A stretch of 25,420 nt of DNA from JACCVL01 sp038232655 (GTDB lineage Bacteria > Actinomycetota > Actinomycetes > Propionibacteriales > Nocardioidaceae). Positions 6,457-14,894 of this stretch are shown in pieces. How positions within the stretch are numbered: the stretch's first letter is position 1; the number at the start of each line of letters is the position of its first letter. A program made the translations under genes and the position numbers. Location of the stretch: the NCBI GenBank assembly GCA_038232655.1, contig JBBSNM010000036.1, positions 1 to 25,420 on the forward strand. The letters are read 5' to 3'. The notes below the pieces were generated by a model that saw only the letters and a list, made by a program, of their open reading frames with translations, was not told where the DNA came from and made no database searches.

Positions 6457-8235
6457 TTACCGGTCGGCCCGCTCGCGCCATGTGCTGGTGATCGGCAGCC
6501 GGCGGTCCCGGCCGAAGTTGCGCACCGAGATCTTGGGGCCGGGCGGGTACTGCCGCCGCTTCCATTCTGCCCGGTCGACCAACCGCACGACGTGCTCCAC
6601 CAGGTCGGGATCGAAGCCCGCCGCGGCCAGGTCGGCGGTGCTGGCGTCCTGCTCGACGTAGTCATCCAGCAGGTCGTCCAGCAGGTCGTAGGCCGGCAGC
6701 GAGTCGCTGTCGAGCTGGTCGGGACGCAGCTCGGCGCTCGGTGGCTTGGTGATCGCGTTCTCAGGGACCGGCGGGGTCTCGCCGCACCGGGCGGCCTGGT
6801 CGTTTCGCCAGCGGGCCAGCTCCCACACCAGGGTCTTGGGCACGTCCTTGATCGGGGCGAAGCCGCCGACGGCGTCGCCGTAGATCGTGGAGTACCCGGT
6901 CGCTAGCTCGGACTTGTTGCCGCAGGCGAGCACCAGGTGCCCCTCGGCGTTGGACAGCGCCATCCACACCACCGCGCGGATGCGGGCCTGGAGGTTCTCG
7001 GCGGCCAGCCCGTCGAGCCCCGGGAGTGCCTCGTCGTAGGCCTGCACGATCGGCGCGATCGGGACCGTACGCAGGTGCAGCCCGGTGCGCCGGGCCTGCT
7101 CGGCGGCGTCGGTGCGTGAGTGCTCGGTCGACCAGGCGCTCGGGTTGGACACGCCGTGCACGTTGTCGGCACCGACGGCGTCGCAGGCCAGCGCCGCCAC
7201 GACCGAGGAGTCGATGCCACCGGACATGCCCAGCAGCACCGAGCCGAAACCGTTCTTGCGGGCGTAGTCGCGCAGCCCCAGCACGATCGCGTGCCACATC
7301 TCACCGAGGTCGTCCAGGCGCTCCAGCTGTTCGGCGGGCGGCTGGCTGATCGGCTGGTACGCGGCGACCGGCTCGGCGCCGAGCACGGTGCGGCGTACCC
7401 GCAGGCCGTCGACCGGGGTTGCGGGTTCGGGCTCGTCGGCGGTCGCCGCCGGCAGCTCCAGGTCGACGACCAGCACCTGCTCGGCGAACTGGGTGGAGCG
7501 CGCCAGCTGCTCACCACGTGCGTCGACGACGATCGAGTCCCCGTCGAACACCAGCTCGTCCTGACCGCCGACGAGGTTCACGTAGGCCAGCGAGCAGCCG
7601 GCTTCGCGGGCGCGTCGCGCGCACAGCTCGAGGCGGGTGTCGTCCTTGGCGCGTTCGTACGGCGAGGCGTTGACGACCAGCAGCAGCCCGGCACCGGCGG
7701 CGGCAGCCGCGGCCGGTACGCCGTCGCGCCAGATGTCCTCGCAGATCGCCAGCGCGACGTCGACCCCCGCGACCTGCACGACGTTCACCGTGTCACCGGC
7801 GACGAAGTGGCGGTACTCGTCCCCGACGCCGTAGTTCCACAGCTGGTGCTTGGCCTGGCGCACCACGACCTCGCCGCGGTGCAGCACCGCGACGGAGTCC
7901 TGCGGCGACCCCCGCGGTACGCCGACGGGCTCGCTGCCAGGCGCACTGTCCGGCGCGCGGTCGAGGAAACCCACCACCGCCACCAGCTCGCCGTGGCCGG
8001 CGGCGGCCAGCCGCTCGGCGACCCCCTGCATGGTCCGCCGGGACGCATCGACGAACGACGCGCGCAACGACAGGTCCTCGATCGGGTAGCCGGTCAGGGC
8101 CATCTCGGGGAAGGCGGCGACCTGCGCGCCCGCGTCGGCCGCCCGCGCCGCTGTCGTCACGATCAGGTCGGCGTTGCCGTCGAGGTCACCGACCGTCGCG
8201 TTCACCTGGGCCAGGGCGAGTCGCAGCTGGGGCAC
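6457..8235 (-). CDS. nadE: Glutamine-dependent NAD+ synthetase
   Basis: Converts deamido-NAD to NAD using ATP and ammonia released from glutamine. It is a 592-residue fusion. The N-terminal nitrilase-fold glutaminase carries the Glu44-Lys129-Cys165 triad (AAFPEMALTGY, RQAKHQLWN, AICEDIWRDG). The C-terminal synthetase has the ATP pyrophosphatase loop LLGMSGGIDSS (335-344) and later GNKSELATGYSTIYGD and ITKPPSAELRPDQ. Length matches the shorter two-domain type rather than the roughly 680-residue mycobacterial one. GTG 8235 gives the normal family start, PQLRLALAQVN; TAGGCT 6 nt upstream suggests a leaderless message. It diverges from glnA2, with only 69 bp between the start codons. Confidence 0.95.
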   Translation of the reverse strand: MPQLRLALAQVNATVGDLDGNADLIVTTAARAADAGAQVAAFPEMALTGYPIEDLSLRASFVDASRRTMQGVAERLAAAGHGELVAVVGFLDRAPDSAPGSEPVGVPRGSPQDSVAVLHRGEVVVRQAKHQLWNYGVGDEYRHFVAGDTVNVVQVAGVDVALAICEDIWRDGVPAAAAAAGAGLLLVVNASPYERAKDDTRLELCARRAREAGCSLAYVNLVGGQDELVFDGDSIVVDARGEQLARSTQFAEQVLVVDLELPAATADEPEPATPVDGLRVRRTVLGAEPVAAYQPISQPPAEQLERLDDLGEMWHAIVLGLRDYARKNGFGSVLLGMSGGIDSSVVAALACDAVGADNVHGVSNPSAWSTEHSRTDAAEQARRTGLHLRTVPIAPIVQAYDEALPGLDGLAAENLQARIRAVVWMALSNAEGHLVLACGNKSELATGYSTIYGDAVGGFAPIKDVPKTLVWELARWRNDQAARCGETPPVPENAITKPPSAELRPDQLDSDSLPAYDLLDDLLDDYVEQDASTADLAAAGFDPDLVEHVVRLVDRAEWKRRQYPPGPKISVRNFGRDRRLPITSTWRERADR

Positions 8236-8241
8236 GGTGCC

Positions 8242-8247
8242 AGCCTA
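8242..8247 (-). promoter_or_regulatory. -10-like hexamer TAGGCT for nadE
   Basis: On the minus strand TAGGCT ends 6 nt before the nadE GTG at 8235, with no Shine-Dalgarno between. This fits leaderless transcription. Confidence 0.4.
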
Positions 8248-8304
8248 TGGCCCCAGCTCATGACCCCTGACCGGTCGCCGGTCGCGATCCGCCATGCTGT
8301 TCAC

Positions 8305-9642
8305 ATGGGCAAGCAAGAGGACTTCGTGCTGCGGGCGATCGAGGAGCGCGACGTGCGGTTCGTGCGCTTGTGGTTCACCGACGTCCAAGGGTTTCTCAAG
8401 TCGGTGGCCGTGGCGCCGGCCGAGCTGGACAACGCCTTCGACGAGGGCATCGGCTTCGACGGATCGGCGATCGAGGGCTTCGCCCGGGTCTACGAGGCCG
8501 ACATGCTGGCCAAACCCGACCCGAACACCTTCCAGGTCCTGCCCTGGCGCGGTGAAGGGCCGGCCACGGCCCGCATGTTCTGCGACATCCTGCTGCCCGA
8601 CGGGGGCGCCTCGTACGCCGACCCGCGGCACGTCCTCAAGCGCTCGATGGGCAGGGCCGCCGACCTCGGCTTCACCTTCTACACCCACCCCGAGATCGAG
8701 TTCTTCCTGCTCAGGGAGCCGCCGTCCGCGGGCCGGGCGCCGGTGCCGGCCGACGACTCGGGCTACTTCGACCACACCGCGCAGGGGCACGGCCACGACT
8801 TTCGGCGCGAGACCATCACCATGCTCGAGTCGATGGGCATCTCGGTCGAGTTCAGCCACCACGAGGCGGCGCCCGGGCAGCAGGAGATCGACCTGCGCTA
8901 CGCCGACGCGCTCTCGACCGCCGACAACATCATGACGTTCCGGCTCGTCGTCCGGGAGGTGGCGCTCAGCCAGGGGCTGTACGCCTCGTTCATGCCCAAG
9001 CCGTTCACCCAGCACGCCGGCTCGGGCATGCACACCCACCTGTCGCTGTTCGAGGGCGACCGGAACGCCTTCTACGAGGCGAGCGCGGAGTACCAGCTGT
9101 CCGACATCGGACGCTCGTTCATCGCCGGGCTGCTGCGCCACTCCGCCGAGGTCACCGCCGTCACGAACCAGTGGGTGAACTCCTACAAGCGGCTGATCGG
9201 TGGCGGGGAGGCGCCGGCGTACGTGTGCTGGGGGCACAACAACCGCTCGGCGCTGGTGCGGGTGCCGCGCTACAAGCCGGACAAGGGGCAGTCGACTCGG
9301 GTGGAGATGCGCTCCATCGACCCCGCCTGCAACCCCTACCTGGCGTACGCGCTGCTGCTCGCGGCCGGGCTGAAGGGCATCGAGGAGGGCTACCAGCTGC
9401 CCACCGAGGCCGAGGACGACGTCTGGTCGCTGACCGACGGCGAACGCCATGCGCTCGGCATCGAGCCGCTGCCGCACAACCTCGACCAGGCGATCAAGGT
9501 GATGGAGTCCAGCGACCTGGTGGCCGAGACGCTCGGAGAGCACGTGTTCGAGTTCTTCCTGCGCAACAAGCGGGCCGAGTGGCAGGCCTACCGCCGCCAG
9601 GTCAGCCAGTTCGAGCTGGACTCGATGCTGCCGCTGCTGTGA
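8305..9642 (+). CDS. glnA2: GlnA2-type glutamine synthetase (type I fold)
   Basis: A 445-residue type I glutamine synthetase that follows mycobacterial GlnA2 (Rv2222c) nearly throughout. It opens QEDFVLRAIEERDVRFVRLWF and later has GIGFDGSAIEGFARV and SFMPKPF. Metal and substrate residues are present: Glu130/Glu132 (HPEIEFF), Glu187 and Glu194 (HHEAAPGQQE), His243 (GMHTH), Glu334 (RVEMRS), and NxxxR-type ATP contacts. The region that carries the adenylylated Tyr in GlnA1 (NLYDLP) here reads DDVWSLT, with Trp374 at the Tyr place. This enzyme is therefore probably not controlled by the GlnE encoded downstream. GlnA2 proteins make little bulk glutamine, and some act on other amine acceptors. It is first in a block with the amidotransferase and glnE. 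Confidence 0.92.
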   Translation: MGKQEDFVLRAIEERDVRFVRLWFTDVQGFLKSVAVAPAELDNAFDEGIGFDGSAIEGFARVYEADMLAKPDPNTFQVLPWRGEGPATARMFCDILLPDGGASYADPRHVLKRSMGRAADLGFTFYTHPEIEFFLLREPPSAGRAPVPADDSGYFDHTAQGHGHDFRRETITMLESMGISVEFSHHEAAPGQQEIDLRYADALSTADNIMTFRLVVREVALSQGLYASFMPKPFTQHAGSGMHTHLSLFEGDRNAFYEASAEYQLSDIGRSFIAGLLRHSAEVTAVTNQWVNSYKRLIGGGEAPAYVCWGHNNRSALVRVPRYKPDKGQSTRVEMRSIDPACNPYLAYALLLAAGLKGIEEGYQLPTEAEDDVWSLTDGERHALGIEPLPHNLDQAIKVMESSDLVAETLGEHVFEFFLRNKRAEWQAYRRQVSQFELDSMLPLL

Positions 9643-9688
9643 TCGGCCGCACCGCTCGGGTTGGCGGTGGCGGCGAGCGGGCGGCGGC

Positions 9689-9694
9689 TACTGT
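9689..9694 (+). promoter_or_regulatory. -10-like hexamer TACTGT before the amidotransferase
   Basis: TACTGT ends 6 nt before the GTG at 9701, in the 58-bp gap after glnA2. It may give the amidotransferase-glnE pair its own leaderless transcript. Confidence 0.35.
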
Positions 9695-9700
9695 CTCGGC

Positions 9701-10432
9701 GTGAGCGTCGCGCTTCCGGTCCTGGTGGTCCAGCACGAGGACGAGTGCCCACCGGCATGGTTCGGCGACTGGCTGGCCGGGGCCGGAGTGCTGCTGGACG
9801 TACGCCGCCCCTACCGGGACGACCCGCTGCCCGAGTCGCTGGACCAGCACGCCGGGCTGCTGGTGCTCGGTGGTGCGATGGGCGCCAACGACGACACCCG
9901 GTGCCCGTGGCTCACCCCGACCAAGGCGCTGCTGTCGTCGGCGCTGGTGGCCGAGGTGCCCACCCTCGGAATCTGCCTCGGTCACCAGCTGCTCGCGGTG
10001 GCCGCCGGAGGTCGCGTCGACCGGCACGGGGCCGGTCGCCAATGCGGGCTGCTGCCGGTCGGCTGGACCACTGACGCGGCCGACGACGCGCTGTTCGGCC
10101 CGCTGGTGCGCGCCGGCGGGTACGAGCAGCCGGTGGCGGTGCAGTGGAACCTCGACGTCGTGACCGCGCTGCCTCCCGGCGCCACCCCGCTGGCCCACGC
10201 CGCCGGCGGCGCGGTGCAGGCGATGCGCGTCGGACCGGCCGCCTGGGGCATCCAGTCGCACCCCGAGGCCGGGGCCGCGATCGTCGGTGCGTGGATCGAC
10301 AACGCCGGCGAGCCGCCCGGCGCCGCCGAGCAGCGGCTGCTGGCCGACCTGGCGCCGGCCGACGAGATCCTGCGCCGCGCCTGGCAGCGGCTGGCCGAGG
10401 GGTTCGCCGCCCGGTGCGCGGCCGCGCGATGA
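9701..10432 (+). CDS. Class I glutamine amidotransferase-domain protein
   Basis: A 243-residue stand-alone class I glutaminase domain. The nucleophile Cys92 lies in LGICLGHQLLAVAAGG, the His187/Glu189 pair in WGIQSHPEA, and the loop LLVLGGAMGANDD (53-65) forms the oxyanion side. Such proteins release ammonia from glutamine or hydrolyse gamma-glutamyl compounds. Members beside glutamine synthetase genes include gamma-glutamyl-polyamine hydrolases, but the substrate here cannot be told. GTG 9701 is the first start giving a family-like N-terminus. The gene overlaps glnE by ATGA (10429-10432), so the two are co-translated. Its place between glnA2 and glnE suggests a role in glutamine or gamma-glutamyl nitrogen turnover. 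Confidence 0.85.
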   Translation: MSVALPVLVVQHEDECPPAWFGDWLAGAGVLLDVRRPYRDDPLPESLDQHAGLLVLGGAMGANDDTRCPWLTPTKALLSSALVAEVPTLGICLGHQLLAVAAGGRVDRHGAGRQCGLLPVGWTTDAADDALFGPLVRAGGYEQPVAVQWNLDVVTALPPGATPLAHAAGGAVQAMRVGPAAWGIQSHPEAGAAIVGAWIDNAGEPPGAAEQRLLADLAPADEILRRAWQRLAEGFAARCAAAR

Positions 10433-13362
10433 GCGACGCTCCGCCGGACGCCGCCGCCGCGGCCAGCACGGGGCGGCTGGCCCGCATCGGCGTCCAGAGT
10501 GCGACGGCCGGCGCCCACCTGCAGACGCTGGGGCTGGACGGGCCGGCCTTCGACCTCGTGCTGGGCCAGATCGCGGTCGCAGCCGATCCCGATGCCGCGC
10601 TCGCGGGCCTCGCCGGGCTGGTCGCCGCAGCCGACGCAGTGGCGTTGCGTACGGCGCTGGTGGATGACGAGCCGCTGCTCGAGCGGCTAGCGGCGGTGTG
10701 CGGGTCGAGCCTGGCGTTGGGCGAGCATCTGGCCAACCATCCCGACCACTGGCACGACCTGCGGACGGGCGCTGCCGCGCCGCCGGAGCTGACGGCCGAC
10801 GCCGCCGCCGCGGCCGATCCCGACGCCCTCCGCGTCGCGTACCGCCGCCGGCTGCTGCGCATCGCTGCCGCCGATCTCACCGGCGAGATGACCGTGGACG
10901 AGGTCGCCGCCACCCTGTCCGACCTCGCCGACGCCACCTTGGAGGTGGCGCTCGCCCAGGCCCGCGCGCGACTGCCCGACCAGGCCAGTCGCTGCCGCCT
11001 TGCGGTGGTGGCGCTGGGCAAGTGCGGGGCCGGGGAGCTGAACTACGTCAGCGACGTCGACGTGGTGTTCGTGCACGAGCCCGCAGGCGGCAGCGGGGAC
11101 GACGCGGCCGCGCGGGCTGCTGGCCGGCTGGCCGCGGCGATGATGCGGATCTGCGCGGACCACACCGCCGAGGGCACGATCTGGCCGGTGGACGCCGGTT
11201 TGCGTCCCGAGGGCAAGTCGGGGCCGCTGAGCCGCACGCTCCCCGGCCACCTGGGCTACTACGAGCGGTGGGCCAGCAGCTGGGAGTTCCAGGCGCTGCT
11301 GAAGGTCCGCCCGGCCGCGGGGGACCATGACCTGGGGCAGTCCTACGCCGACGCGGTTGCCGTGCTGGTGTGGCGTGCGGGGGAGCGGCCCGGCTTCGTG
11401 CCCGAGGTGCAGGCGATGCGGCGCAAGGTGGTCGAACACATCCCGTCCGGTCAGGCCGGCCGCGCGCTCAAGCTCGGCCGCGGTGGGCTGCGCGACGTCG
11501 AGTTCGCCGTCCAGCTGCTGCAGCTGGTGCACGGCCGCGGCGACGAGCAGGTGCGTGCGCCGAGCACCCTGGACGCGCTGGACGCCCTGACCGCCGGCGG
11601 CTACGTCGGTCGCGAGGACGGTGCGGCGCTGGCGGGCTCGTACCGCTTCCTGCGCACGCTGGAGCACCGGCTGCAGCTGTGGCAGCTGCGCCGCACCCAG
11701 GTCGTGCCCGACGACGACGAGTCCCTGCGCCGCCTCGGGCGGGCGATGGGCCATCGCACCAAGCCGCTGATGGGTCTGCGCAGCCAGTGGCAGGAGTGCA
11801 TCCGCGAGGTCCGACGGCTGCACGAGAAGCTGTTCTACCGGCCGCTGCTCGACGCCGTCGCCGCGCTGCCCGCCAACGAGCTGCGGCTCAGTCCCGAAGC
11901 CGCCCGTGAGCGGCTCACCGCGCTGGGGTATGAGGACCCGCGCGGTGCGCTGACGCACCTGGAGGCACTCACCAGCGGGGTCACCCGGCGCGCGGCGATC
12001 CAGCGGCAGCTGCTGCCGGCGATGCTCGGCTGGTTCGCCGACGGGCCCGACCCCGACGCCGCCCTGCTGGCCTTTCGCCGGGTCTCCGACCGGCTCGGTA
12101 CGACGCACTGGTACCTGCAGCGGCTGCGCGACGAGGGCGCCGCGGCCGAGCAGCTGGCCCGCATCCTCAACGGCAGCCGGCTGGCCACGGACCTGCTGAT
12201 GGGCACCCCGGAAGCGGTCGCGCTGCTCGGCGACCACCGCGAACTGCAACCCCGCACGGTCGACACGCTCCGCACCGAGATGATCGCGGCGGCGAAGCGG
12301 CACTCCGACCCGGTGGCGGCCATCGAGGCGGTGCGCACGATGCGGCATCGCGAGCTGTGCCGCATCGCGGTGGGAGACGTGCTGAACGTGCTCGACGGCG
12401 ACGAGGTGGGCGAGGCGCTCACGTCGGTCACCATCGCCACCATCACCGGCGCGCTCGCGGCCGCGTCGGCCGCGGTGACGGCCGAGCGCGGCGAGTCGCT
12501 GCCGGTGCGGATGGCGGTGGTGTCGATGGGCCGGCTCGGCGGCCATGAGATGGGCTTCGCCAGCGACGCCGACGTGATGTTCGTCTACGTGCCGATCGTC
12601 GGCACCGAGGAGCGTGCCGCCGCGACGGCAGCGCACGCGGTGGCCCAGCAGATGCGCAGCATGCTGGCGGCGTCCGGTGCGGCCCCACCACTCGAGCTGG
12701 ATGCGGGGCTGCGCCCCGAGGGGCGCCAGGGACCGTTGGTGCGCAGCCTGTCCTCGTACGCCGCCTACTACGCGCGGTGGTCCCAGCCGTGGGAGGCGCA
12801 GGCGCTGCTGCGTGCGGAGGCGGTCATCGGCGACCCCGAGGTATGCACGCGCTTCACCGCGCTGGTGGATCCGCTGCGCTGGCCGCAAGGTGGGCTCGAC
12901 CGGCGGGCGATCACCGAGGTGCGACGGGTGAAGGCCCGGGTGGAGGCCGAGCGGCTGCCCCGCGGCGCCGACCCGGCGACGCAGCTCAAGCTAGGCCCCG
13001 GCGGGTTGGCCGACGTGGAGTGGACGGCCCAGCTGCTGCAGATGCGGCACGCCGGGTCGGTGCCTGCCCTGCACACAACGCGGACGGTGCCGGCGCTGCA
13101 GGCGGCAGTGTCGGCCGGCCTGCTCGCCCGCGGCGACGCCGACGACCTGATCGGCGCCTGGCGGCTGGCTCAGCGACTGCGCAACGCGGTCATGCAGGTG
13201 CGGGGACGACCGTCGGACTCGTTGCCGACCGACCTGCGGGACCGGGCGGGCATCGCCTACCTGTTCGGGTGGTCGGCGCTGGACAGTGAGCGCGTCGCCG
13301 ATCAGTGGCGGCGGGCCGCTCGCCGGGCGCGTGCGGTCGTCGACCGGGTGTTCTGGGCCTGA
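10429..13362 (+). CDS. glnE: Bifunctional glutamine synthetase adenylyltransferase/deadenylase
   Basis: Adds AMP to, and removes it from, glutamine synthetase I according to nitrogen supply. The 977-residue length is typical. It has two nucleotidyltransferase modules. The first carries GKCGAGELNYVSDVDVVF (about 197-214), the second MGRLGGHEMGFASDADVMF (about 699-717). Each Asp pair binds metal for one of the opposing reactions, and each module is followed by a helical GlnD-like domain (LKLGRGGLRDVEF; LKLGPGGLADVEW). ATG 10429 overlaps the upstream stop as ATGA. The likely target is a GlnA1 encoded outside the window, since the neighbouring GlnA2 lacks the Tyr. It ends 29 bp before the convergent whiB-like gene. 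Confidence 0.96.
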   Translation: MSDAPPDAAAAASTGRLARIGVQSATAGAHLQTLGLDGPAFDLVLGQIAVAADPDAALAGLAGLVAAADAVALRTALVDDEPLLERLAAVCGSSLALGEHLANHPDHWHDLRTGAAAPPELTADAAAAADPDALRVAYRRRLLRIAAADLTGEMTVDEVAATLSDLADATLEVALAQARARLPDQASRCRLAVVALGKCGAGELNYVSDVDVVFVHEPAGGSGDDAAARAAGRLAAAMMRICADHTAEGTIWPVDAGLRPEGKSGPLSRTLPGHLGYYERWASSWEFQALLKVRPAAGDHDLGQSYADAVAVLVWRAGERPGFVPEVQAMRRKVVEHIPSGQAGRALKLGRGGLRDVEFAVQLLQLVHGRGDEQVRAPSTLDALDALTAGGYVGREDGAALAGSYRFLRTLEHRLQLWQLRRTQVVPDDDESLRRLGRAMGHRTKPLMGLRSQWQECIREVRRLHEKLFYRPLLDAVAALPANELRLSPEAARERLTALGYEDPRGALTHLEALTSGVTRRAAIQRQLLPAMLGWFADGPDPDAALLAFRRVSDRLGTTHWYLQRLRDEGAAAEQLARILNGSRLATDLLMGTPEAVALLGDHRELQPRTVDTLRTEMIAAAKRHSDPVAAIEAVRTMRHRELCRIAVGDVLNVLDGDEVGEALTSVTIATITGALAAASAAVTAERGESLPVRMAVVSMGRLGGHEMGFASDADVMFVYVPIVGTEERAAATAAHAVAQQMRSMLAASGAAPPLELDAGLRPEGRQGPLVRSLSSYAAYYARWSQPWEAQALLRAEAVIGDPEVCTRFTALVDPLRWPQGGLDRRAITEVRRVKARVEAERLPRGADPATQLKLGPGGLADVEWTAQLLQMRHAGSVPALHTTRTVPALQAAVSAGLLARGDADDLIGAWRLAQRLRNAVMQVRGRPSDSLPTDLRDRAGIAYLFGWSALDSERVADQWRRAARRARAVVDRVFWA

Positions 13363-13391
13363 GCTGCGGCGGCAGGGACGGGGACCGGTCC

Positions 13392-13676
13392 TCAGACCGC
13401 CACTGCGGGGGAATTCACCACGGCCCGCTCCGAGGTGGTAAGACCGCCCCAGACGCCGTAGGGCTCCTTGACCCGCAGCGCGTGCTGCAGGCACTGCTCG
13501 ACGACCGGGCAGCGCTGGCAGTACATCTTGGCGGCGTTCTCGCGGGCGTGGCGGCGCGGTCCACGCTCCGATTCCGGTGAGAAGAACAGCGCCGGGTCGG
13601 AGTCACGGCACGCTCCCTCGAACTGCCAGTCGTACACGTCGAGCAACGGCATCGGCAGCCGGGCGATGTTGGCCAT
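13392..13676 (-). CDS. WhiB-family iron-sulfur regulator (WhiD/WhiB3-like)
   Basis: A 94-residue Wbl protein, expected to hold a [4Fe-4S] cluster and to work with a sigma factor in redox, NO or developmental control. The four cluster cysteines are Cys23, Cys53, Cys56 and Cys62 (C-x29-C-x2-C-x5-C), followed by the GVWGGLT turn (74-80). The N-terminus, RLPMPLLDVYDWQFEGACR, and the stretch FFSPESERGP follow the WhiD/WhiB3 branch rather than WhiB1 or WhiB2. The basic C-terminal tail is short, ending SERAVVNSPAVAV. ATG 13676 is preceded by GAGGGGAC and about 30 nt of leader from a good promoter. It is convergent with glnE. Confidence 0.93.
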   Translation of the reverse strand: MANIARLPMPLLDVYDWQFEGACRDSDPALFFSPESERGPRRHARENAAKMYCQRCPVVEQCLQHALRVKEPYGVWGGLTTSERAVVNSPAVAV

Positions 13677-13712
13677 GTCCCTCGTCCCCTCATTCCGTTG
13701 AAGCGATCCCAG

Positions 13713-13741
13713 AACCTACTCAAGACCTGTTCAGATGACAA
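13713..13741 (-). promoter_or_regulatory. Promoter of the whiB-like gene
   Basis: On the minus strand TTGTCA (13736-13741) and TAGGTT (13713-13718) are separated by exactly 17 bp, a near-consensus housekeeping-type promoter. A start about 7 bp downstream would leave a leader of roughly 30 nt containing the Shine-Dalgarno. Confidence 0.65.
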
Positions 13742-13760
13742 CCCCCGAACGGATGCATTC

Positions 13761-13840
13761 TCGGCCGGCGGCGTCCGGTGGCGGCCGGCGGCGTCCGGCG
13801 GCGTCCGGTGGCGTCCGGCGGCGTCCGGTGGCGTCCGGTG
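13761..13840. repeat. Eight-copy 10-bp GC-rich tandem repeat upstream of the CarH-like gene
   Basis: Eight consecutive 10-bp units, mostly GCGTCCGGYG with two GCCGGCG variants, run without a gap. The period is close to one helical turn, so identical faces of the DNA are presented. The array ends 35 bp before the regulator ATG and begins 20 bp beyond the whiB-like promoter. Confidence 0.85.
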
Positions 13841-13861
13841 GCGACCCCGTCGTGACGGGGG

Positions 13862-13867
13862 GACAAT
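13862..13867 (+). promoter_or_regulatory. -10-like hexamer GACAAT before the MerR regulator
   Basis: GACAAT ends 7 nt before the ATG at 13875. It keeps the important A2 and T6 positions of a -10 element, and there is no Shine-Dalgarno. Confidence 0.35.
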
Positions 13868-13874
13868 CGGTGCC

Positions 13875-14873
13875 ATGTCAGCAGGCGAGCCCGTGAACTC
13901 CCGCGGCGCCGACGGCTTGTCGACGGCGCGGGACGAAGCGGGCATCTTGTGGGGCGTCGGCGCCGTCTCGCGCCGGCTGGGCATCGCCACGGCGACGCTG
14001 CGGACGTGGGATCGCCGCTACGGCCTCGGCCCGAGCGAGCGTACGGCGGGCGGGCACCGGCGCTACAGCGAGCAGGACGTCGCACGGGTCGCCCAGATGA
14101 GCCAGCTGATTGCCGAGGGCGTGCCGTCGGCGCAGGCCGCCCGGGTGGCGCAAGCCGCGCCGACCGCCGCCGGCCCGGTCGCCGACGGCGGCCCAGCGCT
14201 CGCCCGGCAGGCCGTTCGAGCCGCGGACGTCGATCTCGGCGGTCGTGGCGAGCCCATGACCGTCGGCGCCATGCTGCGGGTCGCCCACGAGCTGGACGCG
14301 CCGACCCTGACCAAGATCGTGGCCCAGGTGTTCGACCGGCGTGGCGTGCTGGACGGCTGGACGTCGGTGATGTCGCCCTTCCTGGTCACGGTCGGTCAGC
14401 AGTGGGAGGTCGGACAGCTCGGCGTCGCGGCCGAGCACCTGGCCAGCGAGTGCATCTCGACCGAGCTGCGGCAGCGGGTGCGCTACCGCTCCGGTCGCCG
14501 CCCGGCAAACGCGCCGGTGGTGCTGGCCAGCGCAGCCGACGACCAGCACGCGCTGCCGCTGGCGGCGCTGGCGGCGACGCTGGCCGAGCGCCGGATCGGT
14601 GCGCGCATGCTCGGCGCCCGCACCCCCGTCGGCGCCCTCACCGCCGCGGTCGACCGGATCCGCCCACGGGTGGTGTTCTTGTGGTCGAGCCTGGCCGCCA
14701 CCGGACTGGTGCCGAGCCTGGTCGGCGTTGAGACTCTCGACCCCGACCTGGTGGTGCTGCTCGGAGGGCCGGGCTGGCACCCGACCGGCGATCCCACCGA
14801 GTCGGTCGCCGCGGTCGAGCGAGTCGACAACCTCGACGGCGCCGTCGACCGGATCGCCGACCTGGTGGCATAG
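13875..14873 (+). CDS. MerR-family regulator with B12-binding-like domain (CarH/LitR type)
   Basis: A 332-residue protein in three parts. Residues 25-95 are a MerR winged helix (WGVGAVSRRLGIATATLRTW, then RTAGGHRRYSEQDV). Residues 128-205 match the helical cap of CarH, with Trp177, Glu187 and His188 forming the W-x9-EH motif that contacts adenosylcobalamin. Residues 214-330 are a Rossmann-like lobe. In it DDQHALP places His225 where CarH has its lower cobalt ligand in DxHxxG, with Pro replacing the final Gly. CarH/LitR proteins repress in the dark and release DNA when light breaks the B12 bond. B12 binding is inferred from motif; light sensing is not shown. ATG 13875 is chosen because upstream in-frame sequence is only repeats. 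It is convergent with the lipid operon, 21 bp apart. Confidence 0.82.
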   Translation: MSAGEPVNSRGADGLSTARDEAGILWGVGAVSRRLGIATATLRTWDRRYGLGPSERTAGGHRRYSEQDVARVAQMSQLIAEGVPSAQAARVAQAAPTAAGPVADGGPALARQAVRAADVDLGGRGEPMTVGAMLRVAHELDAPTLTKIVAQVFDRRGVLDGWTSVMSPFLVTVGQQWEVGQLGVAAEHLASECISTELRQRVRYRSGRRPANAPVVLASAADDQHALPLAALAATLAERRIGARMLGARTPVGALTAAVDRIRPRVVFLWSSLAATGLVPSLVGVETLDPDLVVLLGGPGWHPTGDPTESVAAVERVDNLDGAVDRIADLVA

Positions 14874-14894
14874 CCCGCCCGGAACCGGCCGGTG

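Noticed and set aside
8245..9543. A 432-codon antisense open frame over glnA2
   Set aside because: glnA2 is complete with all active-site residues; the antisense frame is Val/Arg/His-rich noise.
10687..12888. A 733-codon antisense open frame inside glnE
   Set aside because: glnE on the plus strand has both complete nucleotidyltransferase modules. The antisense frame is a by-product of high GC third positions and matches no family.
13698..13874. N-terminal extension of the MerR regulator with a repeated GGVRWRPAAS peptide
   Set aside because: The peptide is a translation of the 10-bp GC repeat. The regulator has a proper start at 13875 with a -10-like hexamer, and MerR similarity begins after it.
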